Both the position numbers and the translations under genes were made by a program. Source: Actinomyces denticolens (GTDB lineage: Bacteria; Actinomycetota; Actinomycetes; Actinomycetales; Actinomycetaceae). From it: a stretch of DNA of 64,000 nucleotides. Positions 27,242 to 38,100 of the stretch are shown here, piece after piece. Each line of letters starts with the position of its first letter. Position 1 is the first letter of the stretch. The stretch lies in assembly GCF_002072185.1 (NCBI RefSeq), contig NZ_MVIW01000005.1, positions 37,432 to 101,431 on the forward strand, written 5' to 3'. The notes below the pieces were generated by a model. That model was not told the DNA's origin. It saw only the letters and a program-made list of their open reading frames with translations, and ran no database searches.

Positions 27242-28552
27242 TCAGAGATCGCCCGCGCCGTCCTCGACGACCTCGTCGAGGATCGGCGTGAACTCGCCTG
27301 TGCGGGCCTCGCGGGCGATCTTGGCCTCCTCGGTCTTGAGGCGCAGGCGCTCGGCCATGCGCTCGCGCTCGGCCTGGGCCATGGCCTGGCGGTCCCGCGC
27401 CACCGGCTCCTCCCCCGCGCGGGGCGAGGCCAGGAGGCGGTCGATGTCCTCGGCGCAGGTCTCCATCGAGGTGGCGTGCTCGTCGTGCTCCCGCCTCACC
27501 TCGGCGGTGCGCGGGATCCCCCGGGAGGGGGTCTGGGGCGACGGCGAGGACGGCGCCGATGACACGGAGCCCGGTGCCGGGCCCGATGCCGCAGGGGCCG
27601 CCGGCGGGATCGAGGGGGGCAGTGCCTCAGGGCGCGCGGCGGGCTGAGCGGGGGCGGCCGCCGTCGGGTCACCCGCGGACTCAGCGGGCCGGGCCTCCGA
27701 TGGGGCCGTGGCCGCCGGGGAGGGGGGTGCCACTCTCTCCGCAGGAGCCGGGACGACCCTCGCCCCCTGCGAGGGGCCGGCCGGAGTGGCGGGCGAGGCC
27801 GCGGCACCGGCGTCGGCGCCCCCGGGGCAGGCCAGATCGTTGCCGGTCAGGGGCTCGCCCGCGGCGATCTTCGCCAGCGCGCACTCGATCCGGTTCTTCT
27901 CGGCGGCCAGGTTCTGCCGGGCGGGCAGCTCCCAGCGCTCGCCGAGCGGTGAGGAGAAGAGACGATCGCGATCCAGGAGCCGGGTGATGATCGCCAGGCG
28001 CGCCGCGTAGTAGCGCTCGTCGGGGATGTGGGCGTACTCCTCGCGGACGGCCATCCGGTACTTCTTGTACAACTGCGGCTCGACGGCGAGGGTTCCCAGA
28101 TCCGCGTCATTGAGGGCGCTGGCGTCCATGTCGTTGGCGGGGAGTGTATGGCTCTTGAGGTTGAGGATGAGCGCGCAGACGCGGTCCACCGTGGCATCCG
28201 GCACCCCCAGGGCGGCGAGCTCCTTGGCGGCCTCGGCGGCGGAGGCGACCTCGTCCTCGCCGCCGTTGCGCTGGTAGGTCTCCTTGGTCTCCGCGGAGAA
28301 CACGCAGCCGTGGTACCAGGCGGCGATGCGCATGATGTCGGGGTAATGGGACTCATCCGCGAGCTCGTCCACGCGGGCGAGCATGTCGATGACGTGCTTG
28401 AGGTTGTGGAAGCGGCGGTCCGGGGTGGACCAGCGCTCGATCAGCGCCTGGCCGGCAGCGCGGATCCGTTCCGGATCAGCCGTCGTGCCCAGGGCCTTGA
28501 GGCTGCGCACGAAGGCGGGGAGCAGCCACTGCGGCGCGTCGTCGACGGCCAT
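27242..28552 (-). CDS. HD-superfamily phosphohydrolase-like protein with Ala/Pro-rich linker
   Basis: 436 residues. The first ~205 residues match the predicted metal-dependent HD hydrolases of the COG4339 type: [12 protein letters not shown], then AAWYHGCVF (the His-x-x family), NRGEDE-like [10 protein letters not shown], and ILNLKSHT. These proteins are of unknown substrate. A ~120-residue Pro/Ala/Ser-rich linker follows, then a charged helical tail ([20 protein letters not shown]). The ATG complementing 28550-28552 is chosen because GGAGG lies 6 nt before it. The metal-binding His/Asp set appears intact. Confidence 0.72.
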   Translation of the reverse strand: MAVDDAPQWLLPAFVRSLKALGTTADPERIRAAGQALIERWSTPDRRFHNLKHVIDMLARVDELADESHYPDIMRIAAWYHGCVFSAETKETYQRNGGEDEVASAAEAAKELAALGVPDATVDRVCALILNLKSHTLPANDMDASALNDADLGTLAVEPQLYKKYRMAVREEYAHIPDERYYAARLAIITRLLDRDRLFSSPLGERWELPARQNLAAEKNRIECALAKIAAGEPLTGNDLACPGGADAGAAASPATPAGPSQGARVVPAPAERVAPPSPAATAPSEARPAESAGDPTAAAPAQPAARPEALPPSIPPAAPAASGPAPGSVSSAPSSPSPQTPSRGIPRTAEVRREHDEHATSMETCAEDIDRLLASPRAGEEPVARDRQAMAQAERERMAERLRLKTEEAKIAREARTGEFTPILDEVVEDGAGDL

Positions 28553-28725
28553 GCCATGCCTCCGATGCCTCATTGGAGATAACAGAACAGTTGCCATCGT
28601 AGGGCTGCGGGGCGGGAAAGTCGAAGCGCGACCGTGTTCTGCCCGCCACCTCGGGCAGCGCTCCCCATGAGGGTCCGCCCGGGGGCTCCCCACCTGCGGC
28701 GACGGGCCTCACGTTCAGGCCGGGC

Positions 28726-30270
28726 CTACTCCGGCGCCTGGCCCGGCTCCTTCCCCCGCGCCGCCCGGGCCCCGCCGCCCGGGGCGGGGGGCTGAACGGG
28801 CTTGGCCAGGGGGATCTCGATGCGCACCGTCGCGCCGCCGCCCGGGGTCGGGGTGATGCCGATCGTCCCCTGATGGCGCTGGATGATCGCGGCGACGATC
28901 GACAGGCCCAGTCCCGATCCGCCGGTCTCCCGATTGCGGGAGGTGTCCGCCCGGTAGAAGCGCTGGAACACCTTGCTCGCGTCCTCGGGGGCGATCCCGG
29001 GTCCGTGGTCGCGCACCTCGATGATGGCCGAGCGCTCGCCGATCGGTCCCAGTGCGATCTCCACAGGCGTCCCCGCGGGCGTGTGGCGCACCACGTTGCC
29101 CAGGAGATTGGTGATGACCTGGGCGAGCCGGTCGCGGTCCCCCATGACGGTCAGCGGCTGAGGGTCCGCGGGGGCGCCGTCGAGCCGCAGCAGCGCGCAG
29201 TCGCGCTCAGGGGCGAGGACCGCCATGTCGGTGAGCGCGCCTGCGCACACGGCGGTGAGGTCGACGGGGGCGATGTCCATCTTGCGGCCCTCATCCATGC
29301 GGGCCAGCTGGAGGAGGTCCTCCACGAGGCGGCCCATGCGGGTGGCCTCGGACTCGATGCGCCCCATCACCTCGCTCGTGCGCTCCGCGGGCACGCCGCC
29401 CATGCGGTAGAGCTCGCCGTATCCCTGGATCGCCGACAGCGGGGTGCGCAACTCGTGGGAGGCGTCGGAGACGAACCGCGTCATGCGCTCCTGCGCGGTG
29501 ACCTGGACGGAGAAGGCGTGCTCGTTCTGCTGGAGCATCGTGTTGAGGGCCTGCTGCAGCGAGCCGACCTCCGTCATCGGCGGCTCGGTCGCCGGCACGC
29601 GGGCGGACAGGTCCCCCCGGGAGATGCGGCCCGCCACGCCCTCGATCTGCCGCAGCGGGCCGAAGGACCGGTGGACGAGGTAGGTGGCCAGGGCCGCCCC
29701 GACGAGGACGACGATGACGTCCGCCACGGCGACGACGAGCCTGGTCTGCTCCACGGTCTCCTGGACATTGCGCAGCGGCAGCGCGATGGCGACGATGCCG
29801 GCGTAGTTGCCATCCTGATCCTTGATCTCCAGGGGCAGGACGCGCCAGTAGTGGCCCGGCAACGAGGAGGGGACGGTGAACGGGTTGCCGTCGTCCAGCG
29901 ACAGGGTTCCCAGCGACGGGATGCCGTACTCCGCCGTCGTCTTGTCATTGACCATCCGGCCGATCTTGCCGCTGGAGTACTGGGCCTCCATGTAATAGGT
30001 GGTCGGGGCCTGCGAGCTCCTTCCATCCTGCTGGAGGTACTCCAGGCCCCGGTCGCCGATCGTCCGGGAGGTCACCTTGAGCTGGTCATCGACCTGCCCC
30101 ATGAGGTGGGTCTGCAGCAGTGAGGTGGTGACCAGGGATGTGGTCAGGAGCCCCACGGTGAGCAGGCCCGTGGTAATGAGCGCCAGTCGGGTGCGCAGCG
30201 GCTGGGAGTGCCAGTAGCGCTTGGACTCGACGATGGGGTGGAAGCGGTCCCGCCTCCGGGATGGCGGCAT
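28726..30270 (-). CDS. sensor histidine kinase
   Basis: 514 residues. Two membrane segments (LALITTGLLTVGLLTTSLV and VVVAVADVIVVLVGAALATYLV) surround an outside region of ~130 residues; then a HAMP domain (RSFGPLRQIEGVAGRISRGDLSARV), the phosphorylated His in FVSDASHELRTPLSAI, the N box NLLGNVVRHT, G1 DHGPGIAPED and G2 GGSGLGLSIV. The sequence order resembles TcrY/TrcS-type kinases of actinobacteria. Its start overlaps the stop of the response regulator by one base, so the pair is coupled. Signal unknown. Confidence 0.93.
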   Translation of the reverse strand: MPPSRRRDRFHPIVESKRYWHSQPLRTRLALITTGLLTVGLLTTSLVTTSLLQTHLMGQVDDQLKVTSRTIGDRGLEYLQQDGRSSQAPTTYYMEAQYSSGKIGRMVNDKTTAEYGIPSLGTLSLDDGNPFTVPSSLPGHYWRVLPLEIKDQDGNYAGIVAIALPLRNVQETVEQTRLVVAVADVIVVLVGAALATYLVHRSFGPLRQIEGVAGRISRGDLSARVPATEPPMTEVGSLQQALNTMLQQNEHAFSVQVTAQERMTRFVSDASHELRTPLSAIQGYGELYRMGGVPAERTSEVMGRIESEATRMGRLVEDLLQLARMDEGRKMDIAPVDLTAVCAGALTDMAVLAPERDCALLRLDGAPADPQPLTVMGDRDRLAQVITNLLGNVVRHTPAGTPVEIALGPIGERSAIIEVRDHGPGIAPEDASKVFQRFYRADTSRNRETGGSGLGLSIVAAIIQRHQGTIGITPTPGGGATVRIEIPLAKPVQPPAPGGGARAARGKEPGQAPE

Positions 30271-31022
30271 CAGTCACCCTTGGGCTCGCGCAGCATGTAG
30301 CCCACGCCGCGACGGGTCTGGATGAGCGGGACCACGGTGGTGCCGTCGATTGCCTCGATCTGGTCCACCTTCCGGCGCAGGTAGGAGATGTAGGACTCCA
30401 CGATCGCGGCGTCCCCGCTCCAGTCGTACTCCCAGACGTGATCGAGGATCTGGGTCTTGGAGACCACGCGCCCCGCGTTGATCATGAGGTAGCGCAGCAG
30501 CTTGAACTCGGTGGGGGAGAGCTCCACCTCGACGCCGGCGCGGTGCACCTCGTGCGCGTCCTCGTCGAGGATGAGGTCGGCCACGCGCAGCGTGCCGTCA
30601 TCGGCCTCGTCGACGGCGTGCGTGCGGCGCAGGATGGCGCGGATGCGGGCCACCACCTCCTCCAGGCCGAAGGGCTTGGTGACGTAGTCGTCCCCGCCCA
30701 CCGTCAGGCCCTGGACCTTGTCGTCCATGTCGTCGCGGGCGGTGAGGAACAGGATCGGCGTGGCGATGTCCCGCTCCCGCACCCGCCTGGCCACAGTGAA
30801 GCCATCCATGTCCGGGAGCATGACGTCCAGGACGATGAGGTCGGGCTCATCGGACTCGATGGTGCGCAGGGCCTGGTTCCCGTCTGTGGCCGTGATGACA
30901 TCGAATCCCGCGAAGCGCAGGGAGGAGGCGAGCAGGTCGCGGATGTTCGGCTCATCGTCGACAACGAGGAGCTTGGCCTCGGTGGATGCCTGAGGCGTGC
31001 CGATGCGTGCGTCGAGATCCAT
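30270..31022 (-). CDS. OmpR-family response regulator
   Basis: 250 residues. Receiver domain with acidic pocket VVDDEPNI, phospho-Asp in LIVLDVMLPDMDG, and the conserved Lys in DDYVTKPFG; then a winged-helix DNA-binding domain (VELSPTEFKLLRYLMINAGRVVSK, RRKVDQIE, RGVGYMLRE). It pairs with the histidine kinase at 28726. The ATG has GACAAT exactly 6 nt before it and no Shine-Dalgarno, so the operon transcript is probably leaderless. Confidence 0.94.
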   Translation of the reverse strand: MDLDARIGTPQASTEAKLLVVDDEPNIRDLLASSLRFAGFDVITATDGNQALRTIESDEPDLIVLDVMLPDMDGFTVARRVRERDIATPILFLTARDDMDDKVQGLTVGGDDYVTKPFGLEEVVARIRAILRRTHAVDEADDGTLRVADLILDEDAHEVHRAGVEVELSPTEFKLLRYLMINAGRVVSKTQILDHVWEYDWSGDAAIVESYISYLRRKVDQIEAIDGTTVVPLIQTRRGVGYMLREPKGD

Positions 31023-31117
31023 GCGCCCATTGTCGCAGGATTCCTGGGAGTTTCCTGAGTGATCGCTGGGGTGCGGGAGCGCCCGCGGGAGGCCGGGCCG
31101 ACCCGGTGCGGCCGGGC

Positions 31118-31738
31118 TCAGATGAACTGCAGCGGGTCGAACTCCTGCAGCGGGATGATCCGGATGCGCGGCAGCACGGAGGTGAAGGCGTCGACGTCGT
31201 ACTCCAGGTCGTGGATCCTCAGTCCCCGGGCCTCCAGGGCGGCCAGATGGGAGTTGAGGAACTCGCGGAAGCACAGGACGCCGACCTGCGCGCCGCCGTC
31301 GAGGAGCCTCTCGACCTGGGGGATGTAGTCGCCGTCGTGACTGCCCAGGAGCACCTGGAGGCGAGCGGACTCGTCCTCCTCGCGCTGGGCGGCGAGGCGC
31401 TCGGCCAGCGCATCGAGGGTCCGCTGGATACCGGTGTCCACCACCTTCTCGTCGACGGCGCCGGAGCCCGACAGCGGGATCGGGCGGTAGTCCATCGCCA
31501 TGAGCGCCTGGATGAAGCCCATCGGCATGTGGCCGCTCGTGGCGTTGAGGAAGAACAGGCCGTGGGCGTCCTCGCCCTTGCCCTCCGACGACGACGCGTC
31601 CGACAGGGAGTCGCAGAAGGATAGGACGCGGTCCCACCTGGGGCGCTCATCGGGCTCGGGGCGCCGTCCGAGGACGCTCATGCCGAGGGTGGCGTCGATG
31701 TTCTCGCCATCGATGAGGAGGTAGGTGGGGTTGCTCAT
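31118..31738 (-). CDS. NYN domain (PIN-like) ribonuclease
   Basis: 206 residues. Conserved acidic sites of the NYN/LabA fold: LLIDGENID at the start, a middle segment AVDEKVVDTGIQRTLDALA, and GSHDGDYIPQVERLLDGG, followed by VGVLCFREFLN. NYN proteins are metal-dependent nucleases related to PIN domains and are thought to act on RNA. TACGAT lies exactly 6 nt upstream of the ATG (leaderless pattern). Its target is unknown. Confidence 0.85.
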   Translation of the reverse strand: MSNPTYLLIDGENIDATLGMSVLGRRPEPDERPRWDRVLSFCDSLSDASSSEGKGEDAHGLFFLNATSGHMPMGFIQALMAMDYRPIPLSGSGAVDEKVVDTGIQRTLDALAERLAAQREEDESARLQVLLGSHDGDYIPQVERLLDGGAQVGVLCFREFLNSHLAALEARGLRIHDLEYDVDAFTSVLPRIRIIPLQEFDPLQFI

Positions 31739-31826
31739 GCGCCTATCGTAGCCGGGCGGCGCGCCGACGGGCGCGCCGCCCGGGCCGGGGCAGTGGGATG
31801 CCGGGGTCAGTACCGGGCTCGGCGGG

Positions 31827-32684
31827 TCAGTACGAGGAGGCGTCCTCGTCGGTGACGGGCTGGGCGGCGGGCCTGCTCTGGGCCTTGAGGGCCTCGAACG
31901 CGGCGTTGACGGCGTCATCCCCATCGGTGATCTGGGCGGGGGCGGCGGCCGCGGAGGGCAGCGCCCCGTTGCTGCCGGACTTGAGGGCGGCCAGGCGGGC
32001 CTCGGCCTCGATCTGGGCGTCGGAGGCCTCGAGCTCGGCGAACTGGGACTCCAGGGAGGAGCTCGCCAGCTCCATCTGGCCGGCCGCCTGCGCCTCGACG
32101 CGGCGCACCTGCTCCTCGTAGCGGGAGAGCTCGGAGGTGGGGTCCATGACGTTGATCGAGCTGATGGCCCCCTGGACCTTGACCTGGGCCTCGGCGGTCT
32201 TCTGACGGGCGATGAGCTGGTCGCGGCGGGACTTGAGCTCGCCGAGCTTGACCTCCATCTGGTTCAGGCCCGTCTTGAGCTGCTCGACCACCTGGCGCTG
32301 GGAGGCGATCATCGGCTCGGCCTCCTTGGCCTCCTTCTCCGCCGTGATCTGCTTGGTGATGGCCACCTTGGCCAGGGAGTCCCACTTGTCGGCGCCCGCG
32401 GCGTCCCCGGCGGCACGCATCTCGTCGGCCTTGCGGGAGGCGGCCAGTGCCTTGGCCCCCCAGTCCTTGGCCTCGGCGACGTCGGCCTCGTAGTCCTTCT
32501 CGGTCAGGCGCAGGTTGCCGATCGTCTGGGCAACGGCCTGCTTGGCCTCGGCGATGGAGTTCGTGTAGTCGCGCACGAGCTGGTTGAGCATCTTCTCCGG
32601 GTCCTCGGCGCGATCGAGGAGGGCGTTGATGTTCGCGCGGGTCAGCTGGGCGATACGGCCCAGGATCGACTGCTTCTCAGCCAT
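31827..32684 (-). CDS. pspA: PspA/IM30 family protein
   Basis: 285 residues, almost entirely long helices. It starts KQSILGRIAQLTRANINALLDRAEDPEKML, the usual amphipathic PspA N-terminus, and continues through RDYTNSIAEAKQAVAQ. PspA proteins bind the inner face of the membrane and form rings or rods that repair stress damage. The C-terminal 50 residues are Ala/Gln-rich and disordered. AGGGAA precedes the ATG. It lies downstream of the TPM-domain gene on the same strand, probably in one operon. Confidence 0.93.
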   Translation of the reverse strand: MAEKQSILGRIAQLTRANINALLDRAEDPEKMLNQLVRDYTNSIAEAKQAVAQTIGNLRLTEKDYEADVAEAKDWGAKALAASRKADEMRAAGDAAGADKWDSLAKVAITKQITAEKEAKEAEPMIASQRQVVEQLKTGLNQMEVKLGELKSRRDQLIARQKTAEAQVKVQGAISSINVMDPTSELSRYEEQVRRVEAQAAGQMELASSSLESQFAELEASDAQIEAEARLAALKSGSNGALPSAAAAPAQITDGDDAVNAAFEALKAQSRPAAQPVTDEDASSY

Positions 32685-32744
32685 GGTTGGGGTTCCCTTC
32701 GGGTGGTGGTTGAGGTGATAGGGGTTGGACAGTGGTGAGGGGGC

Positions 32745-34904
32745 TCAGAAGTCCCCGCCGGAGCCTCCGAAGTCGCCGCCGCCGAAGTCTCCTCCGAAGC
32801 CGCCGAAGTCCCCGCCGCCCCAGCCACCGATGTGATGGGGGCGGTCGTCGTCGAAGATGCTGCCCATGAGGATCCCTCCGAGCACGAGCGAGCCGAGGTC
32901 GAGGCCGCCGCCGCGGCGGTCATACCCCCGGGAGTAGTTGGAGCCGGGGCCCCAGGCGTTGCCGGCATTGCGCACGTCGGCCTCCGCCAGTGCCTGCGCC
33001 TGCGCCACCAGCGGCTCTCCGGCGGCCACTTCGGCCAGGGCCGCCTGCGGGTCCGCGGCCTGCGTGGTGGTGGCCGCCGAGGCGTGGCGGGCCGCCTCGG
33101 ACAGGGCGGTGCGGGCGGACGAGCCGACGGCGCCGCGGTGCGTGGTGATGTAGGTGGTCACGGACTGCACCTGCGAGTTGAGGCGGGACAGGCGCGAGCC
33201 CAGCTGACTGCGGGCGCGCGAGTCGTTCTCCTCCTTCGCCCGCGCCGGAGCGAGGGCCGCGTCGATCGCGGTCTCGGCGCGGCTGAGGTGATCCAGCGCG
33301 GCCAGGGGGTCGCCCGTCACCTGATCGCCGGTGACCGGGGCGGACGGGTCGGTGCTGGCGCGCCCGGAGGCGGCGCGGCCCTCGGCGATCGCGGCCTCGG
33401 CGTCGGCCACCAGCGGGGCGAGTGTGGCACTGGGCACCTGGTCGGCCAGGCGCGTGGCGTCCACGAGGTCGGAGGACAGGGAGGCGATCGCCGCCGCGAG
33501 GTCCGCCGAGGCCGTGCTCAGCCGCTCATTGGCGCTGGTCACCTGGGCGGCCAGGGTGCCGGCCTGGGCGATCGAGCCCTGGGCGATGCGCACCTGCTCG
33601 ACGGCGGTGGACTGCTGCCCGGCGTCGGCGCTGGCCCTGGCCTGCTCCAGGGCGGTGCGGCCCGCGGCCAGCAGTCTCTCGGCGCGCACGGGCGCCTCGG
33701 AGACCGAGGTGAGGGCCGAGGCGGGGTAGGTGGCGCGCAGGGTGACCAGGAGCGTCTTGGCCATGGTGATCGCCTGCTCGGTCTCGTCGGCGCGCTGGGC
33801 GGTCTCCGACATGGAGGTCGGCAGGGCGGACTCGATGCCGCGCCGCTCCTCGAAGAGCTGCTTCTGCGCCTGGATCGCGCCCATGGCCTGCTGGCAGCGG
33901 TCGAGGATCTCCCCGTACATCCGGCGCTGCTGGGGCTCGGTCTCGGGGATGTCGTCGTCGAGGATCTTGCGCAGCTCGAAGCAGCGGCTCAGATGCGCCT
34001 TGGCCTGGCTCAGCGCCTCGGTGAAGGAGTCGGTCGCGGACAGGCCGAACTGCGCCTGGGCGTAGGACAGCTCCTCGTCGGCGGCGCGCATCGCGTCATC
34101 GGCGGTTACGAGGGCGGCGCCCGCCTGGGTGATGAGCTGGTCCAGGGGCACCGGGCCGGCCTGCTCGGGCGCCTTCTTCTTGCGATTCCAGAACACGGTG
34201 TCCTCCTGGGGGGATGAGGCTCTCGACTTGCGTCGGCGCGAGATGGCGTAGGCGGTCCCCGCAGCGGCGGCGCCCCCACCGGCCAGCAGCACGAGGCCCG
34301 TGGCCGGCAGGCCCGACGAGTCGCCGCCCCCGGACCCGCCTCCGCCCTTGGCCTTGGCCAGGAGCCCCGGAAGCGCGGCGACGGCGCCGTCGAAGTCGTG
34401 GGAGCGCATGTAGGAGCCGATGTCGCTGCCCAGCTCGCTGCGCTTCGAGGCCGGGATGCCGCTGCCCGTGGCCAGGTAGTAGGAGTTCGATCCCGAGGCC
34501 GGCATGTTGATGACGAGCAGGGCGTCCGAGGCGCCCATGCCCTTGGCGCTCCACTCCTTCTTGGCCAGCGCCTCGGCCTTGCTCGTCTCATCGGTGGTCG
34601 TGAGGATCGACAGGGTGATCCCGTCCTTCGCGGCCTTCTCGACGGCGGAGGCGGCTGCGGCGTCGTCCAGGATGTTCGCGCCGTCGACGACGCGAGCGGC
34701 GGCGCCCGTGGCCGGCGCGCCCGTGGCCGGCGCCGCGGCGGCCATCGCGGCGGAGGCGGTGATGGCGGTGGACACCGGTGCCGGTGCCTGGGCGTCGGCG
34801 GCGGGCGCGATGAGAGTCCCCGCGCCCAGGGCGAGGAGGATCGGGATGGCCGGGCGCGGCGCGCCACAAGGGCGGCGCGAGGGGCGGGCTGTCGATAGCA
34901 TCAC
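32745..34904 (-). CDS. TPM domain membrane protein
   Basis: 719 residues. Signal peptide (IPILLALGAGTLIAPAADA), then an outside TPM domain (residues ~70-185: VVDGANILDD, LSILTTTDETS, GASDALLVINMP, YYLATGSG), a membrane segment near 200-220 (GLVLLAGGGAAAAGTAYAI), a basic stop RRRKSR, and ~430 residues of cytoplasmic coiled coil. The C-terminus is a Gly/Asp/Phe run with GGDFGG units, as in other TPM proteins. TPM domains were linked to phosphatase-like or photosystem repair activity, with unclear chemistry in actinobacteria. The start is GTG at 34904 or ATG at 34901. It precedes pspA by 60 bp. Confidence 0.85.
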   Translation of the reverse strand: MMLSTARPSRRPCGAPRPAIPILLALGAGTLIAPAADAQAPAPVSTAITASAAMAAAAPATGAPATGAAARVVDGANILDDAAAASAVEKAAKDGITLSILTTTDETSKAEALAKKEWSAKGMGASDALLVINMPASGSNSYYLATGSGIPASKRSELGSDIGSYMRSHDFDGAVAALPGLLAKAKGGGGSGGGDSSGLPATGLVLLAGGGAAAAGTAYAISRRRKSRASSPQEDTVFWNRKKKAPEQAGPVPLDQLITQAGAALVTADDAMRAADEELSYAQAQFGLSATDSFTEALSQAKAHLSRCFELRKILDDDIPETEPQQRRMYGEILDRCQQAMGAIQAQKQLFEERRGIESALPTSMSETAQRADETEQAITMAKTLLVTLRATYPASALTSVSEAPVRAERLLAAGRTALEQARASADAGQQSTAVEQVRIAQGSIAQAGTLAAQVTSANERLSTASADLAAAIASLSSDLVDATRLADQVPSATLAPLVADAEAAIAEGRAASGRASTDPSAPVTGDQVTGDPLAALDHLSRAETAIDAALAPARAKEENDSRARSQLGSRLSRLNSQVQSVTTYITTHRGAVGSSARTALSEAARHASAATTTQAADPQAALAEVAAGEPLVAQAQALAEADVRNAGNAWGPGSNYSRGYDRRGGGLDLGSLVLGGILMGSIFDDDRPHHIGGWGGGDFGGFGGDFGGGDFGGSGGDF

Positions 34905-35131
34905 GGCCCATCGTCGCCGTCGGAGTGTGCCTGAGGCAACTCGTTTCGCCCACGCCTGAGCGATCCGCTCATGGTCGTCGGCCCCGATGGTCTCGGAGGC
35001 GCGTCCCCGCAGGGCGGGAGGGATGACACTCCGTCAGGACATAGGACGTCAGATGAACGTTATGATCCTGGCGCCCGGAGTTCCCGCTCTACCACCCACA
35101 GTCCCTGCACGCATAGAAGGACAACGATGTC

Positions 35132-38100
35132 ATGCTGCTGAGATCGAGGCGGCGGAAGGCCGCCCTCCTGCCCATCTTCGCCAGGCCGCCCAAGCCCCTC
35201 GCCGTGGCCGTTCTGGCGCTGACGATGATCATCACCCCCTCGGCCGCGGCCGCCGAGGACGTCCAAGGCGGCCAACCGCAACAGGGGCCGAGGCGGCCCA
35301 AGGCGGGCAGCCGACCCACGACAACCCGCTCCTCGAGCCGCTGAGGGCGAGCGCCGAGGTCTCCATCGCCATGACCGGCCAGGACTTCCGTCTTCGACGG
35401 CACCAGGGCCATCAGCCTCGATGATCGCGCCGAGCGGTTGCGCGGGCTGCACCACGGCACGGTTCTCATCCGCTTCCGCAGCCGGGGGACCAATGCGCCC
35501 GGGCTCCTCCTGGGCGCCAGGAAGGCCGGAGCCGCCCTGGGGGCCGTGCCCGGCAAGGAGCTCGATCGAGTGCCGGACGTCGCGTCCTTCTTCGTCAAGA
35601 AGGACGGGGGCGTCGTGCGCTACGCCCTCCCGCAGGGCCAGGCCGAGTCGGCCCTCGGAGCGGGGCGCGACCAGTGGCACATGGCCGCGTTCAGCTCGAC
35701 CGACGCCAAGACGATGCGTCTGACGGTCGATGGGCGCGAGGTGTTCAGCACCACGAATACCGCCTTCGACGGCCTGCTCAGCGCCCTCACCGGGATCAAC
35801 GAGGTGAGCATCGGCGGCTACCGGGAGGCCGACGGCACGGTGCGCCACGGCTTCACCGGCGAGATCTCCGATGTCCTGGTGACCTCGCAGGCAGTGTCCG
35901 ATGAGGACGCCAAGACCATCACGCTCGCCGGAGCGCGCTCGGACGGCCCCGGCGGGGCGCGCGCCGAGCTCTTCAACGACTCGCCGGACAACACCTGGGC
36001 GTTCACCGGGGGCGCCGACGTCGCCGGCGGCTTCTCGCAGACGCGAGGGGTCCGCAATTACGTCGGCCAGTTCGAGGAGTACATCCGTTGGGACCGGGCC
36101 CAGAGCGGGAACAAGGTCCACGCGATGCAGCGCTACACAGTCAACCTGGCCCGCCCCGGCGCGGTCCTGTCCGACGTCGTGGCCGACTTCGACACCCGTG
36201 TCGCGCCCCTGAGCCCGAAGGCCACCGCCTACCTCATCGGCCCTGACGACTACGCCGCCGACGAGGCCGGGGTCCCCGCCTTCCAGGGCAGCCTCCGGCA
36301 GTTCATCGACAAGGCGGTCGGCGTGCGATCCGGCGCCTTCGCCGTCGTCCAGCTCCCCTACCAGCCCAAGGAGGGGGCGGACCTCGCCGAGCGCTACGCG
36401 GCGGCCGCGAAGGACGTCGTCAACGAGTACGCGGGCAAGCCCGTGATCCACTCCAGGATCATCATCGTCGACCACCTCTCCCAGACCAGGGCGGACAGCG
36501 ACTTCACCTCGGCGGTGCTGAGGGCCGACTCCGCGCTCACCGCCCGGGGCCACCTCATCCTGGGCCGCCAGCTCGCCGATGCGACGATCGGCCTGCCCTC
36601 CGACTTCCCCGGGAAGGGCGTGGCCGTCGATCGCAAGGAGAGCCCCGCGCCCACGACCTTCAGGACGGAGACGCCGACCGCCGCCCTGAAGTCCGGCTCC
36701 CTGTCGGTCTCGATCCCCCAGGAGGTCGGCGGGCGCTGGCGCGTCGAGGCCCGGGTGATCCTGTCCGACGAGGACACCGACCTCGCCCCGCCCAAGGTCG
36801 GCGCGACGCTCTCCTCCGTCTCGGTGGATGCCGGGGGCACCGCACCGCTTCGCGGCCTGCCGGGCACCGGGCGCGTCGAGATCGTCACCACGTCGGCCGA
36901 CGGCGCCCAGCGACTGACGACGCTGCGCGGCGACCTCGCATCCGGCTCCTTCAGCCCCGCCGCCGCCACGCCGATCGAGAGGCTCTCGGGCAAGCTGGGC
37001 CAGGGGCGTCCCCTGACCTGGCTGTTCATGGGGGACTTCATTACTCACGGGGCGCTGCACACCAAGGGCTACGACGCCGTCCCCCAGGTCGTGGAGAAGT
37101 ACGTCCACGAGGTCCTGGGCCGCAAGGACGACGTGGTGGTCAACACCGCCGTGTCCGGGTCCACCACTGCGGACACCCTGGCGCAGATCGGGCCGCGCCT
37201 GGAGAACTACCCGGCCGACGTCGTCTCCCTGATGATCGGCACGAACGACTCCACCAACGCGGCCACGCCCCCCGAGACCTACCGGAAGAACCTCCGGACC
37301 ATCATCGAGCGCATCCGGGCGAAGAACCCCGACGCGGTCATCATCCTGCGCACCCCGACTCCGGGCAGCAGGAGTGAGCAGGTCAAGCCCTATGTCGCCA
37401 TCATGAAGCAGCTCGGCGCCGAGGACGACGGGCTCGTCGTCGTCGACCAGTTCACCCGATGGCAGGAATCCGCGGAGTCCTACCCCTGGCTCATCAGCGA
37501 CCCCGCGGACGCCAACAAGGTCGACCAGATCCTCATGGGCAACAACCTGCACCCCGGGTTCAACGGGCAGCGCTACATGGCCAGGCTCTTCCTGAGCGCC
37601 CTCGGCCTGTGGACCCCGGACAACGAGCAGGCCGTGCTCCAGTACGAGCCGGCCATCTCGGCGGCCCAGGCGCCCGCGCCGGGGATCACGGTCAGCGCGG
37701 CCGCCTCGGGGACCACGGCCACCGTCGACCTCCAGCCGTTCACGCAGCCGCAGGTCGGCGCGATCGGCGACATCGCCGTCACGGTCTCCGGGAAGGACGA
37801 GGGCTGGTCGGTCACCCGAGTGGTTCCGGCGGGGCAGGCGGAGGCCACCTTCGAGAGTCTCCCCAATGCCTCGTCCTATGTCGCCACGGCCATCGCCTAC
37901 CGGACCGGCTCCCCGGTCCGAGTGGCCTCGGGCGAGGCCGGCGCCCAAGGGCCGGGCGACGCGCCGCGCCCGCCGGAGCGCCCCCAGCCGGAGGCCACGG
38001 ATCACTGGGTCCCCCAGCCCGACGGGACATGGAGGTTCCAACGCGCGGACGGCTCCTGGGCCACGGGATGGCTCAACGATCGCGGCACCTGGTACCTCTT

